Counted from the first letter of the stretch, positions 54,542 through 63,378 are shown. The stretch: 64,000 bases of DNA from Gemmatimonadaceae bacterium (GCA_020851455.1 JADZCT010000007.1:1-64000), one strand, 5' to 3'. Notes: generated from the sequence alone by a model not told the origin. Numbers and translations are program-made.

Positions 54542-55819
54542 ATGCGTTCGCGAACCGTCGTAGCCATCGTTGCCCTGCTCGTACTGGCCACAGCGGGATG
54601 GGCAGTGGCGCGCACGCGCTTCGAAGCGCCAGCGACCGCATTCCGCTACGTGACCGTCTCCCGCGGGGATGTGCATGCGACCGTTGCCGCTACCGGCACG
54701 CTGAGCGCCGTCACTACGGTGCAGGTCGGTACGCAGGTATCCGGACAGATCGCTGCGCTCTACGCCGACTACAACCAGCGCGTGAAGAAGGGGCAACTGC
54801 TCGCGCGCCTGGATTCCACTCTGCTGGGCAACGCGGTGCTCTCGGCGGATGCGGACCTGAAGAAAGCCGTGATCGCGCAGGAGGAGGCGCAGTACGCGTA
54901 CGACCACTCCAAGCCGCAATACGAGCAACACGTGATGACGGAGAACGACTTCAAGGCCACTCAGTTCGCGCTCGACCTGGCGAAGGCCGCCACGCAGTCG
55001 GCGCATGCGGCGCTCGACCGAGCCAGGCTGAACCTCTCGTACTGCAATATCTACTCGCCAATTGACGGCGTCGTGATCTCGCGCTCCGTTGACGTCGGCC
55101 AGACAGTCGCCGCGAGCTTGTCGGCACCGCAGCTCTTCCTGATCGCGGAAGATCTGACCCGGATGCAGATCCTTGCGTCGGTGGATGAAGGCGACATCGG
55201 CCTGATCCACAACGGCGAAGCAGTGCGGTTCACGGTGCAGGCGTACCCGGACGCGACATTCTCCGGGACGGTGTCCCAGGTGCGCTACGACTCCAGGACG
55301 GACAACAACGTCGTGGAGTACACGGTGGTCGTTGACGTTCCCAACGGTGACCGGCGCCTCTTTCCGGGCATGACGGCTACGATGAACTTCTCCGTGGCGA
55401 ACGCCACGAATGTTCTCACGGTGCCCAACGCAGCGCTCCGTTTCCGCGGCACGGACGAGATGCGGGCCGCCCTCGCTGCGCACCATGACTCCGCTGCCCC
55501 GGCGCAAGGCGGCAGTCCGGAAGCGCAGCGGGGGCGTGGAGGGCGCGGAGGGCAGGAAGGGGGCGATGGCCAGCCGCGACGAACGCGCGCCGCAGATATC
55601 GCCCAGCTCTGGTACCTCGCGCCGAACGGCACGCCTGCGGCGATGTTGGTGCACACCGGCCTTGCCGACGAACGCGCGACCGAAGTCTCTGGCCCGGATC
55701 TCCACGACGGGATGCAGGTGATCGCGGGCATTGTTTCGAGCACGACTGCCGCGGCTCAGGCGCCGGGCCTCATGATGGGCGGACCCCAGGGCGGCGGTGG
55801 CCGCGGAAGGGGGTTCTGA
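54542..55819 (+). CDS. MacA-like periplasmic adaptor (membrane fusion protein)
   Basis: A 425-residue adaptor anchored by one N-terminal membrane helix (VVAIVALLVLATAGWAVA). It joins an inner-membrane ABC exporter to an outer-membrane channel. Features are VAATGTLSAVTTVQVGTQVSGQI, the helical hairpin with ALDLAKAATQSAHAALDRARLNL, the lipoyl closing strand NIYSPIDGVVISRSVDVGQTVAAS and the beta-barrel domain ending at LFPGMTATMNF. An unusual Gly/Arg-rich insertion (QRGRGGRGGQEGG) sits before the last domain, and the C-terminus ends in a Gly-rich tail. The ABC ATPase and permease genes follow immediately. Confidence 0.9.
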   Translation: MRSRTVVAIVALLVLATAGWAVARTRFEAPATAFRYVTVSRGDVHATVAATGTLSAVTTVQVGTQVSGQIAALYADYNQRVKKGQLLARLDSTLLGNAVLSADADLKKAVIAQEEAQYAYDHSKPQYEQHVMTENDFKATQFALDLAKAATQSAHAALDRARLNLSYCNIYSPIDGVVISRSVDVGQTVAASLSAPQLFLIAEDLTRMQILASVDEGDIGLIHNGEAVRFTVQAYPDATFSGTVSQVRYDSRTDNNVVEYTVVVDVPNGDRRLFPGMTATMNFSVANATNVLTVPNAALRFRGTDEMRAALAAHHDSAAPAQGGSPEAQRGRGGRGGQEGGDGQPRRTRAADIAQLWYLAPNGTPAAMLVHTGLADERATEVSGPDLHDGMQVIAGIVSSTTAAAQAPGLMMGGPQGGGGRGRGF

Positions 55820-55821
55820 CC

Positions 55822-56571
55822 ATGCCCGGCGACGATGAAGTCATCCGCGTGGAAGACCTTCACCGCACCTATCGCGTCGGCAGCAACGAGATCCACGCAC
55901 TGCGCGGCGTGAACATGGTCGTGCGACGCGGCGAAATGATCGCGATCATGGGGGCGTCTGGCAGCGGCAAGTCGTCGTTCATGAACACACTTGGCTGCCT
56001 CGACCGTCCGACGAGCGGCCGGTACTGGCTCGACGGCATCCGCGTGGAAGGACTCGACCGCGACGCCCTCGCCGATATCCGCAACGCGAAGATCGGGTTC
56101 GTGTTCCAGGGGTTCAACCTTCTCGCCCGCACCACGGCGCTCGCCAATGTGGAGCTGCCGCTGCTCTACGACCGCAGCGGGCACAAGCTCGACAGCCGTC
56201 GGCTCGCGCGGGAGGCCTTGGAGCGAGTCGGGCTCGGTGATCGGCTCGACCACGAGCCAAGCGAACTCTCGGGCGGGCAGCAGCAACGCGTTGCCATTGC
56301 GCGCGCCCTCGTGACGAAGCCGGCGATCCTCATGGCGGATGAGCCCACGGGCAACCTGGATTCGCGCACGTCCGAGGAGGTCATGGCGCTCTTCCAGGAA
56401 CTGAACGATCAGGGCATTACTGTCGTGATGGTGACCCATGAGCCCGATATCGCCGAGCATACCAGGCGTATCGTGGAGCTCCACGACGGCCGCATCGTGC
56501 GCGATGCGCCCGTGGCGCGCAGGCGCATCGCGACCGCCGCGCTACGCACCATGCCGGCGGAGGCGGCCTGA
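55822..56571 (+). CDS. MacB/LolD-type ABC transporter ATP-binding protein
   Basis: A 249-residue ATPase of the MacB/FtsE/LolD group. Motifs are GASGSGKSS (Walker A), the Q-loop in FVFQGFNLL, the signature [15 protein letters not shown], Walker [14 protein letters not shown] and the switch histidine in [12 protein letters not shown]. The start is ATG, two bases after the adaptor stop. In E. coli MacB this domain is fused to the permease; here it is a separate gene followed three bases later by the permease. Confidence 0.95.
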   Translation: MPGDDEVIRVEDLHRTYRVGSNEIHALRGVNMVVRRGEMIAIMGASGSGKSSFMNTLGCLDRPTSGRYWLDGIRVEGLDRDALADIRNAKIGFVFQGFNLLARTTALANVELPLLYDRSGHKLDSRRLAREALERVGLGDRLDHEPSELSGGQQQRVAIARALVTKPAILMADEPTGNLDSRTSEEVMALFQELNDQGITVVMVTHEPDIAEHTRRIVELHDGRIVRDAPVARRRIATAALRTMPAEAA

Positions 56572-56574
56572 GCC

Positions 56575-57792
56575 ATGACTAGCAGCCGCCTCGTTGCAGT
56601 TGCGTGGGCGAGCATCCTGAAGAACAAGATGCGCACCGCGCTCACCGTGCTTGGAATCATCATTGGCGTTGGCGCCGTGATCGTCATGGTGGCGATCGGG
56701 CAGGGCGCGAAGTCGGAGATACAGCGACGCATTGACGCGCTGGGCAGCAACATGATCGTCATCACGCCGGGCGCGACGAGCGCAGGGGGCGTCAGCCAGG
56801 GCGCGGGAACGTCGAGCCGCCTCACCCTCGACGACGCCGCGGCCCTTGCGCGCGAAACCACGCTGCTCACGGCCACGTCGCCAGTGGTGGTGACGATGTC
56901 GCAGATCGTGGGCGGCGCGGGCAACTGGCGCGCCCCGATCAACGGCGTCTCGCCCGACTATCTCGACATCCGGGCATGGTCGCTCGCATCGGGTCGCTTT
57001 TTCGATGACGCCGACGTCCGCTCGACCCGCAAGGTTGCCGTCATTGGCAGTACCGTCGCCAACAACCTGTTCCCGGGCCAGGATCCGGTTGGTGCCACGA
57101 TTCGCGTTCGCAATGAACCATTCTCCGTGATCGGCGTGCTCTCATCCAAGGGCCAGACCGCGCAGGGTTACGACCAGGACGACATCGTCCTCGCGCCATA
57201 CACGACCGTGCAGTACCGGCTCGCGGGGCACACGTTCATCACGCAGATACTGGGCAGCACGACGGCCAAGGCGGACATCGCGCCAGCCGAGGCCGAGGCG
57301 ACTGGAATCCTGCGCCAGACTCACAAGCTCACACCGTTCGACAGCAGCGACTTCACCGTGCGCAACCAGGCCGACCTTGCCGATGCCGCCGAAGGAACCG
57401 CGCGGGTGATGACTTTCCTGCTTGCAGCGATCGCCAGTGTTTCGCTGGTGGTCGGCGGGATCGGCATCATGAACATCATGCTCGTGTCCGTGACCGAGCG
57501 CACGCACGAGATCGGCATTCGCATGGCGATCGGCGCGCGCGGCTCCGACGTTCTCCGCCAGTTCCTCGTCGAGAGCATGGTGATGAGCGTTGTTGGCGGC
57601 GTCATCGGGGTGGCACTCGGCTACGCAGGTGCTTCCATCGTGGCGCACGCGACGGGGTGGACCACGGCCATCGCGCCCGAGATGGTGGCGGTCGCCATCG
57701 GCTTCTCTGCGGCCGTGGGCATCTTCTTTGGGTATTACCCGGCCCGGCGTGCGGCCGCGCTCGACCCGATCCAGGCACTGCGCTACGAGTGA
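56575..57792 (+). CDS. MacB-type ABC transporter permease
   Basis: A 405-residue permease with four membrane helices: one near the N-terminus (MRTALTVLGIIIGVGAVIVMVAIGQGAKSE region), a large periplasmic domain of the MacB_PCD type (about residues 50-270), and three helices in the C-terminal FtsX domain (GIGIMNIMLVSVTERTHEIGIRMAIGA). Together with the adaptor and ATPase it forms a tripartite exporter that works by mechanotransmission. Substrates in this group are peptides, lipoproteins, macrolides or siderophores; this one is unknown. No TolC-type gene follows. The next gene, paaD, is convergent, 21 bases away. Confidence 0.93.
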   Translation: MTSSRLVAVAWASILKNKMRTALTVLGIIIGVGAVIVMVAIGQGAKSEIQRRIDALGSNMIVITPGATSAGGVSQGAGTSSRLTLDDAAALARETTLLTATSPVVVTMSQIVGGAGNWRAPINGVSPDYLDIRAWSLASGRFFDDADVRSTRKVAVIGSTVANNLFPGQDPVGATIRVRNEPFSVIGVLSSKGQTAQGYDQDDIVLAPYTTVQYRLAGHTFITQILGSTTAKADIAPAEAEATGILRQTHKLTPFDSSDFTVRNQADLADAAEGTARVMTFLLAAIASVSLVVGGIGIMNIMLVSVTERTHEIGIRMAIGARGSDVLRQFLVESMVMSVVGGVIGVALGYAGASIVAHATGWTTAIAPEMVAVAIGFSAAVGIFFGYYPARRAAALDPIQALRYE

Positions 57793-57793
57793 G

Positions 57794-57811
57794 CGCCGCG
57801 CCGGCGCGGCG
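57794..57811. terminator. Short GC palindrome between convergent genes
   Basis: CGCCGCG CCGG CGCGGCG: a seven-base stem with a four-base loop fills the 21-base gap between the permease gene and paaD. It has no T-run but is the only structure available for ending both convergent transcripts. Confidence 0.35.
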
Positions 57812-57813
57812 AG

Positions 57814-58311
57814 TCAGATCGCCTTGAACTCCTCGAACGGCTGCGCGCAGGAGTTGCAGTAGTGCGTCGCCTTGCACGCCGTGGAGCCAAACTCGCTCCG
57901 CAGCGTGGTGTCGCCGGCCCCGCAGAACGGACAGCGGACGCGCCCGGCGCGCCGCAGTTGGACGGGGGGGTCGTCATGCGCCGCCCCGGGCGGGGCGATA
58001 CCCCAGGCGCGGAGCTTCTCGCGCGCCCCGTCGGGAATCCAGTCGGTGGTCCACGCCGGGGCGAACACGGTGCGTACCCGCGCACCGCCGATTCCTTCCG
58101 CATCGAGGGCGGCAATGATATCGTCTTCCATTGCCTTCATCGCCGGGCAGCCGGAGTACGTTGGCGTGATGACCACGGTGACTCCGTCGGGGCCGCACTC
58201 GACGTCGCGCACGACGCCCAGCTCGACCACGCTGATCACCGGGATCTCCGGATCCTTTACCGTGTCGAGGATCGCCAGCACGCGCTCGCGCGTGGGCGTG
58301 GCGCTCACCAT
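57814..58311 (-). CDS. paaD: Phenylacetyl-CoA epoxidase subunit PaaD
   Basis: A 165-residue protein needed for assembly of the phenylacetyl-CoA epoxidase, probably in iron-sulfur or metal-centre maturation. The N-terminal DUF59/MIP18 domain has VKDPEIPVISVVELGVVRDV and TYSGCPAM with the conserved cysteine. The C-terminal zinc ribbon has CPFCGAGD and CNSCAQPF. It is the last gene of the paaABCD set; its ATG overlaps the paaC stop by seven bases. It is named PaaJ in some older schemes, but order and domains are clear. Confidence 0.94.
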   Translation of the reverse strand: MVSATPTRERVLAILDTVKDPEIPVISVVELGVVRDVECGPDGVTVVITPTYSGCPAMKAMEDDIIAALDAEGIGGARVRTVFAPAWTTDWIPDGAREKLRAWGIAPPGAAHDDPPVQLRRAGRVRCPFCGAGDTTLRSEFGSTACKATHYCNSCAQPFEEFKAI

Positions 58312-59057
58312 CTCGCGCCAGGGTACGTGCGCGGCAGCACCTGCATCTCGGCGAGCATGCGTCCGAGGTGCTCCGTGTGGAGTCCGGTGCGACCGCCCTG
58401 CTGCCAGTGTTCGACGGCCGGAAGCCGCAGCGTGGCGCGGGCGACGACGTCGTCAACGTCCTTCTGCCACGCGCTTCTGAACGCGGACGGGTCGGCCGCG
58501 AGCCCTTCGTGCGCGAGTTCCCGCTCGATGGCGTCCGTGAGAAACAGTTCACCCGTGTACCGCCATAGCTCATCGAGCGCGTCCTGCGCGCGCGCATGGC
58601 TTTCCTCGGTGCCGTCGCCGAGCCTGACCAGCCACTCGGCGCTGTGGCGAACGTGGTAGCGCGACTCCTTCACGGCCCTGGCGGCTATCCCGGCCAGGTC
58701 GGCGTCCCTGCACGACGCCAGCGCTTCCCATTGCCGCAGCGCCCATGCGGAGAAAAGGAACTGACGCGCGATCGTGAACGCGAAGTCGCCCCTGGGGAGT
58801 TCCGCGATGAGCGCGTTGCGGTATTCGCGGGCGTCGCGCAGGTAGGCAAGCGCGTCCGCATCGCGCCCCGCATTCTCGACCGACGCTGCCTTCAGCAGCA
58901 GCAGATTGGCCTGGCCGATGAGGTCGAGCGCGATGTTGGCCATCGCGATGTCCTCCTCGAGGATCGGGCCATGGCCGCACCACTCGCTCAGCCGGTGCCC
59001 GAGCACGAGCCGGTCGTCGCCCAGCCGCAGGAGGTACTCGAAGAACCGGTTGCTCAT
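58305..59057 (-). CDS. paaC: Phenylacetyl-CoA epoxidase structural subunit PaaC
   Basis: A 250-residue ferritin-like protein that pairs with PaaA in the epoxidase complex but does not carry a working diiron site. Typical sequence: LLRLGDDRLVLGHRLSEWCGHGP, EDIAMANIALDLIGQA, DFAFTIARQFLFSAW, AVKESRYHVRHSAEWLVRLGDGTEESH and, near the end, GRMLAEMQVLPRTYPG. The length matches E. coli PaaC. It follows paaB after 30 bases and overlaps paaD by seven bases. Confidence 0.95.
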   Translation of the reverse strand: MSNRFFEYLLRLGDDRLVLGHRLSEWCGHGPILEEDIAMANIALDLIGQANLLLLKAASVENAGRDADALAYLRDAREYRNALIAELPRGDFAFTIARQFLFSAWALRQWEALASCRDADLAGIAARAVKESRYHVRHSAEWLVRLGDGTEESHARAQDALDELWRYTGELFLTDAIERELAHEGLAADPSAFRSAWQKDVDDVVARATLRLPAVEHWQQGGRTGLHTEHLGRMLAEMQVLPRTYPGARW

Positions 59058-59087
59058 TCGCTTGCTCGCATCGCGTCGGGAGCCGGC

Positions 59088-59390
59088 CTACATCCTGAAG
59101 CCCTGTGGCACCCTGTAGAACTGCGGGTGCCGGTAGGGCTTGTCGTTTGCGGGGTCGAAGAACGGACCCACGTCCTCGGGCGTGGACGACACGATTGCCT
59201 TCGACGGCACCACCCAGATCGCCACGGCCTCGCTGCGCCTCGCGTACACGTCGCGCGCGTTCTGCAGCGCGAGTTCGCCGTCGGCGGCGTGGAGACTGCC
59301 GGCGTGCTCGAAGGGCTTTCCGTCACCCGGCTGCGTGAATACTTCCCACAACTGATGGGCGGTGTCGCCGCCCTTGCGGTTCCCAGTCAT
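59088..59390 (-). CDS. paaB: Phenylacetyl-CoA epoxidase subunit PaaB
   Basis: A 100-residue small subunit of the phenylacetyl-CoA epoxidase that links the two PaaAC heterotetramers. The family pattern is visible: LWEVFTQPGDGKPFEHAGSLHA, ALQNARDVYARRSEAVAIWVV, and the C-terminal stretch ending in RHPQFYRVPQGFRM. The chosen ATG begins MTGNRKGGDT just before the conserved part; the longer open frame upstream overlaps the end of paaA and was rejected. paaA ends 59 bases upstream and paaC starts 30 bases downstream. Confidence 0.93.
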   Translation of the reverse strand: MTGNRKGGDTAHQLWEVFTQPGDGKPFEHAGSLHAADGELALQNARDVYARRSEAVAIWVVPSKAIVSSTPEDVGPFFDPANDKPYRHPQFYRVPQGFRM

Positions 59391-59449
59391 GCGCCGTGCC
59401 TTCGTCGAGGAGTTGTCCCTGCTTGCCGCCGCCGCACCCGGCGTCCGTC

Positions 59450-60409
59450 CTACGCCACCGATGCGGCCGGTTCGTGCTTCGCCGCGTACGCCTCCGCGGC
59501 CGCACGAACCCACGCGCCGTCGTCGTGCGCCCTCCGGCGCGCGGCCAGCCGCTCACGATTGCATGGCCCGTTGCCCCGCACCACGCGCCAGAACTCTTCC
59601 CAGTCTATCTCGCCATACTCCCAGTCCTTCGTCCGCTCGTTGTACTTGAGGGCAGGGTCGGGAATCGTGAGGTCAATCGCCATCGCCTGCGCGACCGTGA
59701 TATTCACGAAGCGCTGGCGGAGCTCGTCGTTCGTCTTCTGCTTCACCTTCCACCTGAGCAGGTCGTCCGAGTTCGGCGAATCCTTGTCGCGCGGGCCGAA
59801 CATCATGAGCGACGGCCACCACCAGCGGTCGAGGGCGTCCTGCGCCATCGCGTGCTGCTCGCGTGTGCCGCCGGCGAGGGTCGTCATGATCTCGAATCCC
59901 TGCCGCTTGTGGAAGTTCTCCTCCTTGCAGATGCGCACCATCGCGCGCGCGTACGGACCGTAGCTCGCCTTGGCGAGCATCGTCTGATTCACGATCGCAG
60001 CGCCGTCCACCAGCCAGCCGATTGCGCCGATGTCGGCCCAGGTGAGCGTGGGGTAGTTGAAGATGCTCGAGTACTTGGCCGTGCCGGCGAGCAATTGCTG
60101 GATGAGGTCGTTGCGGTCAACGCCGAGCGTCTCGGTGCTGCAGTAGATGTAGAGCCCGTGCCCGGCTTCATCCTGCACCTTGGCCAAGAGACCCATCTTG
60201 CGCCTGAGCGAGGGCGCGCGGGTAATCCAGTTGCCTTCGGGCAGCATTCCAACCACTTCCGAGTGCGCGTGCTGCGACATCATCCGGATCAACTGTTTCC
60301 GGTAGCGCTCGGGCATCCAGTCCTTGGGCTCGATCGTCTTGCAGCGCGCGATCCTCGCCTCGAACTCGGCGAGCCTCCGCGGGTCGTCGGTGGTCGCATT
60401 CTGTGGCAT
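59450..60409 (-). CDS. paaA: Phenylacetyl-CoA epoxidase catalytic subunit PaaA
   Basis: Diiron oxygenase subunit that, with PaaBCE, converts phenylacetyl-CoA to its ring-1,2-epoxide; 319 residues. The diiron-site helices are recognisable by [12 protein letters not shown] and [14 protein letters not shown] (Glu and His ligands), and substrate-binding parts by [16 protein letters not shown] and [12 protein letters not shown]. The ending ([15 protein letters not shown]) is typical. The first gene of paaABCD, it has only a few AT-rich bases between a putative -10 box and its ATG and no SD sequence. The gene for the reductase PaaE is not next to it. Confidence 0.96.
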   Translation of the reverse strand: MPQNATTDDPRRLAEFEARIARCKTIEPKDWMPERYRKQLIRMMSQHAHSEVVGMLPEGNWITRAPSLRRKMGLLAKVQDEAGHGLYIYCSTETLGVDRNDLIQQLLAGTAKYSSIFNYPTLTWADIGAIGWLVDGAAIVNQTMLAKASYGPYARAMVRICKEENFHKRQGFEIMTTLAGGTREQHAMAQDALDRWWWPSLMMFGPRDKDSPNSDDLLRWKVKQKTNDELRQRFVNITVAQAMAIDLTIPDPALKYNERTKDWEYGEIDWEEFWRVVRGNGPCNRERLAARRRAHDDGAWVRAAAEAYAAKHEPAASVA

Positions 60410-60417
60410 TGCAGTGA

Positions 60418-60434
60418 TAGTCTATTATACAGTA
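60418..60434 (-). promoter_or_regulatory. Putative paaA promoter with overlapping palindrome
   Basis: On the minus strand TATAAT (60429-60424) lies 14 bases before the paaA ATG, in an AT-rich island unlike its surroundings. It is the centre of the imperfect 17-base palindrome TAGTCTATTATACAGTA (six of eight pairs match), which could be an operator. No good -35 box is seen. If real, the mRNA would be leaderless or nearly so. Confidence 0.4.
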
Positions 60435-60455
60435 AACACTGATCTACTATTTCGC

Positions 60456-60762
60456 TGTATGACAGGGTAGCGCGGCGGCAGACGGCCGGCGGTTGGAGAC
60501 CCAGCGTGGTGTGGGGCCGGTGATCGTTGTAGTCCTGCCGCCAGGCATTCAGCACCAGCTGGGCCTCGGCGAGCGTGGCAAACCAATATTGCGAGAGACA
60601 CTCTCGTCTCAAGCTGCCGTTGAAGGCTTCGCACACGCGGTTATCCACGGGCTTCCCGGCGCGGCTGTGTCAAGTTGCACCTGGTTCCAGTACGCCCAGT
60701 GATCGAGTGCGGTGGAGGTTGACTCCGTACTGTTGTCGCACTGCACGACCGGGGGCAAGCCG
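60456..60762 (-). pseudogene. IS3-type transposase remnant, frameshifted
   Basis: The minus strand codes for pieces of an IS3-family transposase C-terminus in two frames. The upstream piece reads VVQCDNSTESTST then ALDHWAYWNQVQLD; around 60650-60660 the frame shifts and continues as KPVDNRVCEAFNGSLRREC, then QYWFATLAEAQLVLNAW, YNDHRPHTTLG and LQPPA. The original stop is lost, and the 5' part of the gene is missing. It is a dead fragment lying directly upstream of the paaA promoter. It differs clearly from the fragment at the left end of the window. Confidence 0.8.
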
Positions 60763-60890
60763 CCGCTTCACAGAAGCGGTCACCGCCTTCGCCGATCCGC
60801 TCTCCGTGACCGTCTCGGGTCTGGATCTGTCACTCCAAGCGACCAGCGGTCTGGACGCTTTGACTGGAAGGTTCGCTCCTGGCACCCAAA
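60763..60890. other. Unassigned spacer between two transposase remnants
   Basis: No gene, promoter or repeat is recognised here. Translations in all frames give nothing family-like. It probably is more decayed mobile-element DNA. Confidence 0.4.
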
Positions 60891-61217
60891 GTGCCGCACT
60901 GGCAGGTGGTGCTCACGATCCCGACACGGCTCCGCGCGTGGAGTCTCTACCGCCGCGTTCTCCGCGGCGATCTCGCCCGGGTGTCCGAGCGCACGGTGAC
61001 GGCGGCTTCCGGCCCGATGGCACGTTCGTGCCATGGCCCGCGCACGACTCGATGGCGCTCACGGAAGCGTCTCGCGGCGCCGTGCTTCGGCGTCCTCGCG
61101 CCCCGGCTCGCGCGCAACTGCGCGCGGAATCCCGTCGCGCTCGAGCGGCTCGAGTTCCTGGCGCGCCTGATGGCGCACAGAAGAGCCTTGCTTGTGAGCG
61201 CGCTTGTGGTAACATGA
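60891..61217 (+). pseudogene. IS91-type transposase remnant with deletions and frameshifts
   Basis: Pieces of an IS91-like transposase appear in order but in changing frames on the plus strand. First PHWQVVLTIPTRLRAWSLYRR and RGDLARVSERTVTAA; then, in another frame from about 61001, GGFRPDGTFVPWPAHD and ALTEASRGAVLR; then back in the first frame RLARNCARNPVALERL joined directly to EFLARLMAH. The middle parts between these blocks are deleted, so the element is dead. The identification rests on recalled family sequence and should be confirmed by a database search. Confidence 0.6.
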
Positions 61218-61242
61218 CGGGTAGCGACAATCGGAGGGCAAG

Positions 61243-61968
61243 ATGCAATTGAGGACATGGCGAACAGTTGTGTTCGTGTATACGCTTGCGCCGTTGAGCG
61301 TTCTACAGGGACAGAAAGCGGTGGATCTCCTCTCGGCGATCCCGAACCCGCCGGATGATCCGGAAGTGGCGTACACGGTGTGTGGGCAACCCGACTCACC
61401 CGCAATCGACCCTGCTTTCGAAGGGGCGTATCAGTCGGCGAAGGACGCCAATGACAAGGCGCAGAGGTCGCTAATGGAAGAGATGCAGAAGAATCCTTCC
61501 GCCTCGATGAAAGGGCTGGCGCAGGTGATGGGCAAGTGGCAGCAGTTCGCGATGGCACCCGGCGCACCCGCCGAGGTGCACACGCGGGCGGACATGTTCA
61601 AGCCGCTGATCGAGAAGGCAAACAGCGACAAAGAGCCATTCGAAGCGCAACAGCAGCGGTGCGATCCGAGCGACGGGAAGGCCGGGGCCGCCTGCTACGA
61701 AGCGGCAATCCGCGCTCAGCGGAACGTGGACAGGAAACTCGCCGCCGACGTGGTCGCGATGTGGCCGGAATACATCACTGCGGTGAAGAAGAACGTCCTC
61801 TGGGACTCACGGCAACCGCCGAAGGAGATTGACTTGAAGCTCCCGTTCATCCGGCAGCAACTGCTGGCGATGGAGGCGAACGCCATCCGGGATGCTAGGA
61901 TCGCCGCCGAGGAGCAACGGGCAGTCTGCGGTATCGTCGCTGGCGCCAGCGGTCAAGTTCCTCCCTGA
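61243..61968 (+). CDS. Probable secreted protein of unknown function
   Basis: A 241-residue protein with CGGAGGG just before the ATG. The N-terminus (MQLRTWRTVVFVYTLAPLSVLQG) looks like a signal peptide. The rest is helical and polar, with cysteines at VCGQPD, QQRCDPSD, GAACYEA and RAVCGIV, suggesting disulfides. A helical segment (YQSAKDANDKAQRSLMEEMQ) may form a coiled coil. I do not recognise the family. It lies right after the transposon debris and runs convergently towards the OmpA-type gene. Confidence 0.6.
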   Translation: MQLRTWRTVVFVYTLAPLSVLQGQKAVDLLSAIPNPPDDPEVAYTVCGQPDSPAIDPAFEGAYQSAKDANDKAQRSLMEEMQKNPSASMKGLAQVMGKWQQFAMAPGAPAEVHTRADMFKPLIEKANSDKEPFEAQQQRCDPSDGKAGAACYEAAIRAQRNVDRKLAADVVAMWPEYITAVKKNVLWDSRQPPKEIDLKLPFIRQQLLAMEANAIRDARIAAEEQRAVCGIVAGASGQVPP

Positions 61969-62018
61969 TATTTCGAAGCGACCGTGCGGAGTCGGCCGCG
62001 GCACTTCCACCGCTGCGG

Positions 62019-63272
62019 CTAGGCGGCGCAGTGCGCTTTGCGTAGCTCGACGCGCCGGTTGCGCGCGCGATTCCCGTCGCTGTTGTTCGGCACCACCGGC
62101 ATCGTGTCCCCGTAACCTTTGGTCTCCAGCCTACCGGCGGCGATGCCGTGCGCCGTGAGCCAGGTCTTCACGGCCGCGGCGCGCTCCTCGGAGAGTCGTT
62201 GGTTGTAGGCGCGTTCCCCCACGTTGTCGGTATGTCCCGCCAGCTCGAAATTCACGGAGCTGTCGGTCTTCAGCACGGCCAGCACCTGCTGCAGCACGCT
62301 ATTTGACTCGGGTCGTAGTACTGCTTTGTTGAAGTCGAACACTAAGCCGTAGAGCGGTACGCGACAGTTCTTCTCAAGAGCCGCCCGCAGGCTGCTCCCG
62401 GCGTCGACCACTATGTAGTCCATCCGGCCGCCGCCCTCGCGGTAGATCTTCGCCCACACATCGCGGCCGTTCTTCGTAAAGTGCGCCAGCAGGGCCTGGC
62501 CGCTACGATCGCTGACCATCGTCCAACCGGCTGCCTTGAACGCTGCCGAAAAGACCGTGGCGAAATCGAGATCCGACATTCCTGGCGGCTCTTCGTAGAT
62601 CTTGTCGATGCTGGCAGTACCGATCAGGCGGGGTTCCCGATCGTTCGGTCCGGCGACGTCGAGCGGGCCTTCGTCGTGGCGCGTACCAAGCAGCTTTGAA
62701 CCGGCGAGCGGCGTCAGGTAGGGAAAATCCTTCTGATCGGCAAGCGGCTCCGGCGTGGGGCCCGGCGGAACCAGCGTGTGTGTCCTCGTCATCGGCGCCG
62801 CTTCTACGATGTGCAGCCAGTTGCCATGGGCATCGTCGGCGGAAAGGAACATCTCCACCCACGTTGCGCGATCGCCGCTACCCTTGCGGAAGGTGGCGTT
62901 GATCGAGCCGTCATCCCGCAGGAAGACGACGGCGAACCCTTGGCCTTCAAGGGCCGGCCGCAACTGGGCCCACACAGTCTTGCCTTTCCAGTCATCTTCG
63001 TTTGCCGGATACAGCGGCGTGCTCCAGTGATGACCTCTGACGGTCACGCTGGTCGGCTGGCCGCCCTTCGCGCTGGCGACGTCGAAATCGTCGGTGCCGA
63101 AGTCTTCCGCTTCGAGCTGATCGGGATTGATCTTGATGCCTTGCATGGGAAACCACCCCGGCAGCGTCGGGGTCACAACCGACACACCGCTCACGCCCAT
63201 TCCTGCGACACAGAGCACCAGCAGCAGGACTGGAATCATTCCGCGGCTAAGAATTCGCCGGACGGGCGGCAT
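62019..63272 (-). CDS. OmpA family protein with a duplicated N-terminal domain
   Basis: A 417-residue envelope protein with an N-terminal hydrophobic segment (ILSRGMIPVLLLVLCVAGMGVSG). The C-terminal OmpA domain has VLFDF-like FDFNKAVLRPES, FELAGHTDNVGERAYNQRLSEERA and GYGDTMPVVPNNSDGNRARNRRVEL, which binds peptidoglycan. The middle holds two similar modules: one with ALEGQGFAVVFLRDDGSINA and RATWVEMFLSADD, a second with AFKAAGWTMVSDRSGQALLA and RDVWAKIYREGGG. The modules look like an internal duplication; their function is unknown. The start is ATG at the beginning of the hydrophobic segment. Confidence 0.85.
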   Translation of the reverse strand: MPPVRRILSRGMIPVLLLVLCVAGMGVSGVSVVTPTLPGWFPMQGIKINPDQLEAEDFGTDDFDVASAKGGQPTSVTVRGHHWSTPLYPANEDDWKGKTVWAQLRPALEGQGFAVVFLRDDGSINATFRKGSGDRATWVEMFLSADDAHGNWLHIVEAAPMTRTHTLVPPGPTPEPLADQKDFPYLTPLAGSKLLGTRHDEGPLDVAGPNDREPRLIGTASIDKIYEEPPGMSDLDFATVFSAAFKAAGWTMVSDRSGQALLAHFTKNGRDVWAKIYREGGGRMDYIVVDAGSSLRAALEKNCRVPLYGLVFDFNKAVLRPESNSVLQQVLAVLKTDSSVNFELAGHTDNVGERAYNQRLSEERAAAVKTWLTAHGIAAGRLETKGYGDTMPVVPNNSDGNRARNRRVELRKAHCAA

Positions 63273-63378
63273 GTCGTTATAGTATATGAGGCAAGCGCCG
63301 GTCGCGTCAACGCTGCGAACCTGCTGCCGGCAAGCCTTGTCGCCGGATCGCCCACTCCGGTAGTCTCTGCGTGTCAGC

